NCBI GenBank assembly: GCA_030435675.1
Contig: CM059625.1
Span: 3,348,001-3,412,000, forward strand
Direction: 5' to 3'
Source of the DNA: Steinernema hermaphroditum
Taxonomy: Eukaryota; Nematoda; Chromadorea; Rhabditida; Steinernematidae
DNA length: 64,000 nucleotides
The notes below the pieces were generated by a model that worked only from the letters and a program-made list of their open reading frames with translations, had not been told where the DNA came from and made no database searches. Position numbers and translations under genes: made by a program. Shown in pieces: positions 60,276-64,000 of the stretch (its first letter is position 1; each line of letters begins with the position of its first letter).

Positions 60276-63200
60276 AGATACGCCTAAAGTAATACGCGAA
60301 AGCCGTACTGAACTGCGTACTTCACCATATCGAACCGAACGCAGGCTTCTAGGTGGAAGTGACTCGAGGTAAATAGCGCGTTTACGGATAAATGGAATGA
60401 ACCGCTCTCGTGTCACTGGTACAGCTTAATCGTACACTGTTCGTGTTAAGCTGAACCGGTGGCATGAGCGCAGTTCAATCAAGTTGATGGCATCCGCCAA
60501 GACATGTGCTACCGGTAGCATTATCGGTGGACTTTTTGTCCACAGATAAGGCCACAGGTTGCGCATATCCCGATATGATGTCGCTGGAGACCATGGATCC
60601 GGAGTCGGAGTCTCAAGGCGGAGGAGGCGCTCCTGTTCGTTGGTGATCGGAACTGACGGCCAAACGGCTGTCGAGACCGGTTTTGATGGTACACGCTACG
60701 CAGCTCCGCCTCTTGACTCAGCGCAGCGGTCGTAGGAGTCTACGCCTACGGACTGCGGCCAATCCCGACGCTGGCTCTTCGCAAAAAAAACTCGAGACCG
60801 CGACGCTGCGCACGAGCGTCACGCCAAGCATCACAACGGCTGCGTCAGGCTTGCGTTGCTGAACCGAAAGCAAAAAGAGGATCTCGCTAAGTCTAAGTTT
60901 GCCTATCACAAGCAATACAAAAAGCGGGTATAAGCCTTGTGTCATTCATAAGACGGTTTGGCCAAATTGGGGATTGTGTCTCATGTGCCCTTTTTGATTC
61001 GAAAACTTTACAGTCTACTGAATTAATTATGCAGGACATCCGATTTGTGTCATGTTTCTCATTGCCAATTTCCGGAAAGAGCGATGCACAGCAGCACAAC
61101 TTTCGGTATCCGTATAGCTAGCAGCCATCGTGAACACCATGATTTCCAAGTTCGAATATCCTTTTGCCGTGTTCTGCAAAAAATGCTGTGTCTCGGGCCT
61201 CTGCAAATGCATGACGCAGACTGTCTCGCCCGACTGGCGCCCGAGCGCGCTGCAAATCAAATCAGGACGGGAAAGTGCGTAGGTTGCTGAGTACGCCGGC
61301 AGCTCAAGTCTATGATATTCGTCAGATCATACAAAGCTATTGCATGGAAATCAATATCGGTAGGAAAACCGCGTAATCAGGGATCAAAGGATACCGCTCG
61401 GATGAGCAACTGAATCAGCGAGGAATCATCTACCATGACACATACTGTCGCGACAGGATGGCGTCGCCGCGTCACCAACAGAAAAAGTGCTGCACTAAGA
61501 GAAGAACGGATTTCGAAATATCCAACTATGCGGAGAACTTTTCTACAAGGTTCCGCTGACTTCGGTGGTCGATGCAAAGAGGTTGAATCCTGTCGAAGTG
61601 CGACGGTGGGGATCAGCAGACGGACCGGTTCCCATCCTCAGCTTGGCTTGCGGCGTGCGCTTCAAAGCTGCGGAGCATTTTCGATGGCTTCCATAGGTGG
61701 GGCGCGCGAAGAGCTGTATCCGAGCGGTACATGGTGGTGAAGCACAGGTGGGAAAAGGTGGGAACCATGGTTGCATGTGGCGGCGCAGACATACGAGTTT
61801 CAGCGATGATTCGACTACATATTGCGTGCAGGTGGCCGGGCGGTGGTATCGGCTTCCTGGTGAGATCATGTCTTGAAAGTCATTTTCTTGACTCTATGCG
61901 TCTACAACAATACAAGTGAAAGTTTGAAGTTTGCTATCGGAAATGGAAACTTAACAGCGAATTTCTTCTATGCTCCTTCTCCATCTGGTAGCTGTAGATG
62001 CTTGATGCGGGCTGAGTGAACGGCAACAGGGCAACAAGCAGGGTGACTTAAGGTGCAAAAGGCTCAAGTTAAATGTCTTTGCGAATGCATGCAATTTACA
62101 TCACTTGAAGAATTGCAGACAAATGAAAATGTCAATGTGCGCACACCTACGCGGCATTCGCTGGTTTCATAATGTCTTCAGTGCAGCAGAGGAAGTCCGA
62201 GGAGATCAGCTTGCACTGGCGTCGAAGCGTTAGTGCAGCGACGATAGTGAACGGCAATCGGGCTGAAATCTTTGGAGAAGTCGGAGACACAGTGTTTTAA
62301 TTTACAGCGAGCTTCAGCCTACGGTGGAGTCAATAGAGATAGCGATTTTCTTGACGAAACAGTGAAACTACATTGGTGTTTCGTGCCTTCTATCGCAATT
62401 CATCTTCAGTAGTGATGAAGGCTAGGCTAGGGTAGCTAAGTCAAACGGGTAGGATGAGCCTTATTTTGTAGATGAGACTATTTCGTCATGGATCACCAAC
62501 CTGACAGTGCTGTCATTATACAAAGTTCTCAGTCTGCTTGCCTATAACGCGTGAGCAAAAGAATTTTAATTAGTGGTTCGTAAACGAACAGCACGCACTT
62601 TGTTAAATGAATAAACAGCGGTCACTCAATCGCACTCACCAATCTGATCAGAAGCGTTGAGTCAAAGGCTTCCAAACAACAATCGATAAAAGGCATTGGA
62701 GCAGGTCGGTTCAAGATTGCTGCGGCCTAGCTGTGTTATAGAGCTTCCTTTCACCAGAGGGTTCTCGAAGTAGAACACCGCTGTGCTCCGCGCTCGCAGA
62801 AAAGGCGTACTTAAATGCAACTGTCATCCGATTTAGGTAGCACCTTCACTGTGGGCGAAGATAACAGGCGAGTCCGCATAGGCTCTAGATAGATCAATCA
62901 TTTGAAGGAGGGCTATTCAGCATTGCTCAATGCAAGTGCGTTTCAACTCTCCGAATGACACACTAAGCCTAAGCCATGGAGGGAAAACTTTTGCAGCTCT
63001 CAGTAGCGAATACTTACGGATACCCATAGACGAGACAGTTAATGTCAATTCTTTTGTTTTGGGCTAGCGTTCCATACCTGACTTCTACTGCTACCGTACT
63101 GCTCCCTTCCTCTGGGCGGTCCAGTTGACTAGCCAATCACCAGCAGGAGGCGGTTGTTTCCCGTGATTCCCACGAAACCTGCTTTGCTCCACTCTTGTCA

Positions 63201-64000
63201 TTCGCGTTGGCGGTACCCTGCCTCGTTGGGGAGATACTGAACCTGAAGGCATCGGCACAAATACGAAATGTGTCCCCGCTTACATAGTGATAACGGTCTT
63301 CTCCTGCAATACTGCAAACTGTGTCCTCAGATTCCTTCGTGCCTGAAAGTCACTCCGCTACTTTCTATATTGCTCTTCACTGCTTGTCCACACTCTATGA
63401 GCCTCATAGCTGACAGTTTCAGTAGTCTGCTATTTGGCTTATTGAGCGTGGAAGGTGATTGTCAAACATACTTCATCCAGGCGTCTTTCCACCTGTGTAT
63501 ATATGCAAATGTTTACCTGCTCAAAAAAGATCCGGTAGATGTTTCATTTCAGCCGGCCTTACAGTGGTAGAATCTAGTGTTCTGTACCTGGTTATCGCCA
63601 ATTTATGTAAACGTCATCATGCAGTTGCGTGAGCCGAATGCACTTCTTCTTGTAGGCACTGTGGTCGTGGTGTGGATGGGTAAGGGCATGGACTCAGTGG
63701 CCAAGAAGAAAAACTATAAATGATGAGAAGATGCAGCAGTAGAAGCCGTCCTCGACGACACGTCTTCTACCCATAGCTTCAGTGATGGGTCGAACATTTC
63801 CCATCACTGGTGCTCTGAGTAAAACACATGTCATCAGTGTGGCCACTTCGCTCTCAGATGTTCCTAAACAAAGAAACGAAGTTAGTTGTGGTTTCCCTAC
63901 GTTAAATTTAGCACTTACAAAGTAGAAACTAGGCGGCAAATGGCAGATACGCTCCACTTTAGAGGTTTTGTGGTTGGCTGAGCGGGATCAGGACGAGTAC

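Larger units (their letters stand above)
59089..64000. other. Repeat-rich interval without a supported gene
   Basis: This 4.9 kb holds a hairpin-forming inverted repeat (59,754), a duplicated unit of about 100 bases (59,959 and 60,178) and looser echoes of that unit (for example near 62,225-62,290). Several open frames of 60-108 codons occur, none with matching splice signals and family resemblance. At 63,618 an ATG opens a signal-peptide-like frame (MQLREPNALLLVGTVVVVWM) ending at a GTAAGG donor, which could be the first exon of a gene extending beyond the window. Confidence 0.5.

Noticed and set aside
61543..61869. 108-codon minus-strand frame
   Set aside because: The plus strand is equally open and the region is repeat-rich; no transposase or other domain seen.
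63694..63957. 87-codon minus-strand frame with an intron-like GTAAGT...TTTAG inside
   Set aside because: The splice is attractive, but every phase leads to an early stop, so no coding model works within the window.

Overview
The window reads as nuclear DNA of a nematode. The clues are two warthog-type hedgehog-related genes, a secreted single-pass TPM-domain protein of the MOLO-1 type, a nematode-style serpentine receptor, peritrophin-like chitin-binding domains, TATA-box plus AATAAA gene ends, and many phase-consistent GT-AG introns of 45-60 bp mixed with much longer ones. Nothing fixes the species; intron sizes and base composition suggest a free-living nematode outside Caenorhabditis (inference).

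Layout. 1-20,948 (minus strand) is the 5' part of one long gene, a multi-PDZ scaffold of the MPDZ/PATJ/mpz-1 type. I could assemble 15 coding exons whose splice phases all agree (662 residues: L27, divergent PDZ1, PDZ2, PDZ3, PDZ4); the gene runs off the left edge just before PDZ5. 20,949-25,066 has no gene but holds repeats. 25,067-27,949 (minus) carries two adjacent hedgehog-related genes, one with only a Wart-like ectodomain and one with Wart plus Hog/Hint autoprocessing domain. 29,036-29,830 (plus) is a small secreted protein with two chitin-binding-like Cys domains. 32,895-38,551 (plus) is a TPM-domain membrane protein related to the levamisole-receptor modulator MOLO-1. 40,062-41,281 (minus) is a seven-helix receptor; 41,735-42,877 (plus) a secreted Cys-rich protein.

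43,525-44,639 is a decayed Tc1/mariner element with perfect 28-bp inverted repeats. 47,597-48,523 (minus) is a 308-residue protein I do not recognise. 48,974-50,874 holds two tandem paralogues of a small, very basic, BESS-like protein. 51,086-59,088 is a local family: two head-to-head paralogues with signal peptide, VWD, C8 and TIL-type Cys domains, a third gene with only the C-terminal Cys module (twice), and a broken copy of that module. Inside the family sits an intronless protein kinase with three SUMO-interacting-like motifs at its N-terminus. 59,089-64,000 is repeat-rich with no gene I can defend.

The genes do not form an operon. Common themes are the cuticle/extracellular matrix (warthogs, chitin-binding protein, VWD/TIL proteins), epithelial polarity (PDZ scaffold) and neuronal or sensory function (TPM protein, serpentine receptor). 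Exon boundaries were set by eye from splice signals, reading-frame phase and family resemblance; none was checked against transcripts.
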